NCBI GenBank assembly: GCA_964561495.1
Contig: CAZLPW010000099.1
Coordinates: forward strand, 1 to 6,944
DNA: 6,944 nt
Direction of reading: 5' to 3'
Origin: CAZLPW01 sp964561495
GTDB taxonomy: Bacteria; Fidelibacterota; Marinisomatia; Marinisomatales; UBA1611
Below the pieces are notes generated by a model, which saw only the letters and a list, made by a program, of their open reading frames with translations, did no database searches and was not told the origin of the DNA. This document shows, one piece after another, positions 6,101 through 6,944 of the stretch. Positions within the stretch are counted from its first letter, which is position 1; every line of letters starts with the position of its first letter. A program made the position numbers and the translations under genes.

Positions 6101-6944
6101 TTTTCACATGATCTTCCTTGGGTTGAGAATTCTAAAGTGTGGAAAAAAATTGAAATTGTATGGAGTTCTTTTCTTAAAGAATGGTCTAGGTTGGAGATGG
6201 GATTAGAAAGGAATATTTTTAAACTAAGAGTGGGCGATGAACTTCAGCCAGGTATATTGAAGCTTGCAAAAGTATTTGTTGCTCAAAAAAGAAAAGTATC
6301 AGTTGGTGATAAATTGTCTGGTCGTCATGGTAACAAGGGTATTGTAGCAACGGTTGTCCCTGAAGAGGATATGCCTTATACTGAAGATGGTAAGCCAGTA
6401 GATGTTGTTTTAAATCCATTAGGTGTGCCATCTAGAATGAATCTAGGTCAGTTATATGAGACAATGTTAGGTTGGGTTGGAGAGGTAACTGGTCAAAAAT
6501 TTGCTACCCCTGTTTTTGATGGGGCATCTCCTTCTCAAGTAGAAAATGAATTACAAAAAAATGGTCTTCCAAAAACAGGAAAGACAATGCTTATTGATGG
6601 TAGGACAGGCGAGTACTTTGATAATCCAGTTTCAATAGGAAATATATATCTTATGAAGCTTAGTCATATGGTAGATGATAAAATGCATGCTAGATCTACA
6701 GGTCCATACTCATTAATTACCCAGCAGCCACTTGGTGGCAAAGCTCAATTTGGTGGCCAGCGTTTGGGTGAAATGGAAGTCTGGGCTTTACAAGCTTATG
6801 GAGCTGCGCATACGTTACACGAGTTATTAACCGTGAAGTCAGATGATGTGGAAGGTCGTTCGAAAGTTTATAATTCTATAGTTCGTGGTGAACAAATGCC
6901 TGAGTACAGTGCCCCTGAGTCTTTTAATGTGATGATAAAAGAAT
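3200..6944 (+). CDS. rpoB: DNA-directed RNA polymerase subunit beta (3' end cut off)
   Basis: 1248 codons are open without a stop to the window edge. The last residues (PESFNVMIKE) align near the end of RpoB, so only about 10-30 residues are missing. RpoB forms one jaw of RNA polymerase and lines the catalytic channel. Seen in order: VDVPDLLAIQ near the N-terminus; IEQDVYFGNIPYMTDKGTF and INGAERVIVAQLQRSPGVFF (120-159); rifampicin region SQLSQFGDQTNPLAEITHKR (457-476); RLCPIETPEGPNIGLI; flap TPEETLLRAIFGEKAG (852 onward); a charged insertion (about 891-1007); GDKLSGRHGNKG (1036-1047) with Lys1038 and Lys1046, matching E. coli Lys1065 and Lys1073; and STGPYSLITQQPLGGKAQFGGQR near the end. The start is TTG: no in-frame ATG exists upstream and AGGAG is correctly spaced. 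rpoC presumably follows. Confidence 0.97.
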   Translation, partial: MAVNNFNSNTRKSFSTIPTFVDVPDLLAIQTNAYQKFLQEWTPQEARKPFGLEGVLQSVFPIEDSHRNYILQYKTYFLGQPKYNPDECIDRGVTYSAPLRVRLALHITDENNRNKYAQSIEQDVYFGNIPYMTDKGTFIINGAERVIVAQLQRSPGVFFDESIHPNGTKLYQARIIPARGSWVDFTTDINDCLFVIIDRRRKFPVTMLLRALGYSTNVDIFQAFNAIQRIDLKKSEIKKYLGSTLVEDVVDVNTGEIFVEAGKDLTAELVEVLQTASIQKIQVVNGNSNFASMLLLNTIDKDPSNNTEEALGIVYQLLRASEPPNLETAQKFIERIFFSPKKYDLGQVGRYRLNQQFNLDVPVDDTVLTMDDIVQVIRYLIDMRKGERGVDDIDHLGNRRVKTVGEQLTNQFSVALSRMIRTIHERMNLRESESITPQDLINSRVVTTVINTFFGTSQLSQFGDQTNPLAEITHKRRISALGPGGLTRERAGFEVRDVHYTHYGRLCPIETPEGPNIGLISSLAMFAEVNDHGFIESPYRKIEKENGKGSFITDKIEYLSADDEDRVMVAQASTSHDKSGKIVEEKIRTRMKGDFPIVGPSDVDFIEVSPNQILSVAAALIPFLEHDDANRALMGSNMQRQAVPLISPKSPIVGTGIEKQVAIDSRSCVVSPVNGKIIYVDANKVSIKRDDVQDNLVLYEGEDIVHINLKKFNRTNQNTVHNQRPLVKEGQVIKKGEPIADGASTEDGELALGNNIRVAFMPWQGYNFEDAIAISERLVKEDIFTSVHCHEVELEVRDTKRGQEELTAEIPNVSEDATKDLDESGIIRIGAAVKEGDILIGKVTPKGETDPTPEETLLRAIFGEKAGEVKDASKRAEPGIKGVVIKTQLFEKQAKRTKREERAKILGFQKEVGESKKRLKESRDLKLIGLLKDQISNGIRDISSGKTLIKKSTKLTMKRLKSFDIERFSHDLPWVENSKVWKKIEIVWSSFLKEWSRLEMGLERNIFKLRVGDELQPGILKLAKVFVAQKRKVSVGDKLSGRHGNKGIVATVVPEEDMPYTEDGKPVDVVLNPLGVPSRMNLGQLYETMLGWVGEVTGQKFATPVFDGASPSQVENELQKNGLPKTGKTMLIDGRTGEYFDNPVSIGNIYLMKLSHMVDDKMHARSTGPYSLITQQPLGGKAQFGGQRLGEMEVWALQAYGAAHTLHELLTVKSDDVEGRSKVYNSIVRGEQMPEYSAPESFNVMIKE

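Noticed and set aside
5375..6431. Several minus-strand open frames opposite rpoB
   Set aside because: All overlap conserved beta-subunit sequence in antisense, have no ribosome site or family motif, and are of chance length.
1..6944. Mobile element, CRISPR array, phage or novel defence system
   Set aside because: Every part of the window is accounted for by a conserved housekeeping cluster; no direct-repeat array, terminal inverted repeats, integrase or unfamiliar gene is present.

Overview
This AT-rich window carries the conserved translation/transcription gene block tuf (3' end) - rpmG - tRNA-Trp - secE - nusG - rplK - rplA - rplJ - rplL - rpoB (running off the right edge). All genes are on the + strand and tightly packed. 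There is no gene-free stretch over 300 bases; the longest gap is 55 bases, between rplL and rpoB. UGA ends secE and rplK, so the standard stop code applies.

The proteins look like those of the Fibrobacteres-Chlorobi-Bacteroidetes (FCB) branch. NusG has the KOW segment KLKVMVSIFGRQTPVEL. RpoB reads DQTNPLAEITHKRR and RDVHYTHYGRLCPIETPEG, where enterobacteria have DQNNPLSE and RDVHPTHYGRVCPIE. The rpmG/tRNA-Trp/secE order also fits. Base composition would suit a marine AT-rich member such as a Marinimicrobia/SAR406-like or Bacteroidota lineage. This placement is inference from remembered sequences; a phylogeny of RpoB would settle it.

Layout: 1-39 is the EF-Tu C-terminus. 51-215 is ribosomal protein L33 of the cysteine-free type. 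253-325 is tRNA-Trp(CCA), directly preceded by a promoter-like -35/-10 pair. 347-529 is SecE (translocon subunit) and 533-1069 is NusG. 1093-3144 holds the ribosomal stalk and L1 proteins L11, L1, L10 and L7/L12. 3200-6944 is almost all of the RNA polymerase beta subunit, starting at TTG.

Functionally this is one growth-related cluster. L11, L10 and L7/L12 build the GTPase-associated stalk that recruits EF-Tu and EF-G, L1 forms the opposite stalk, NusG links RNA polymerase to the leading ribosome, and RpoB is the polymerase itself. I found no mobile element, CRISPR array, prophage or unknown gene. The points worth a second look concern gene expression and small protein differences: selective use of Shine-Dalgarno sites, absence of an L10 leader, a consensus -10 abutting the tRNA, and a glycine in the rifampicin-pocket motif. 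I do not see an undescribed system here.
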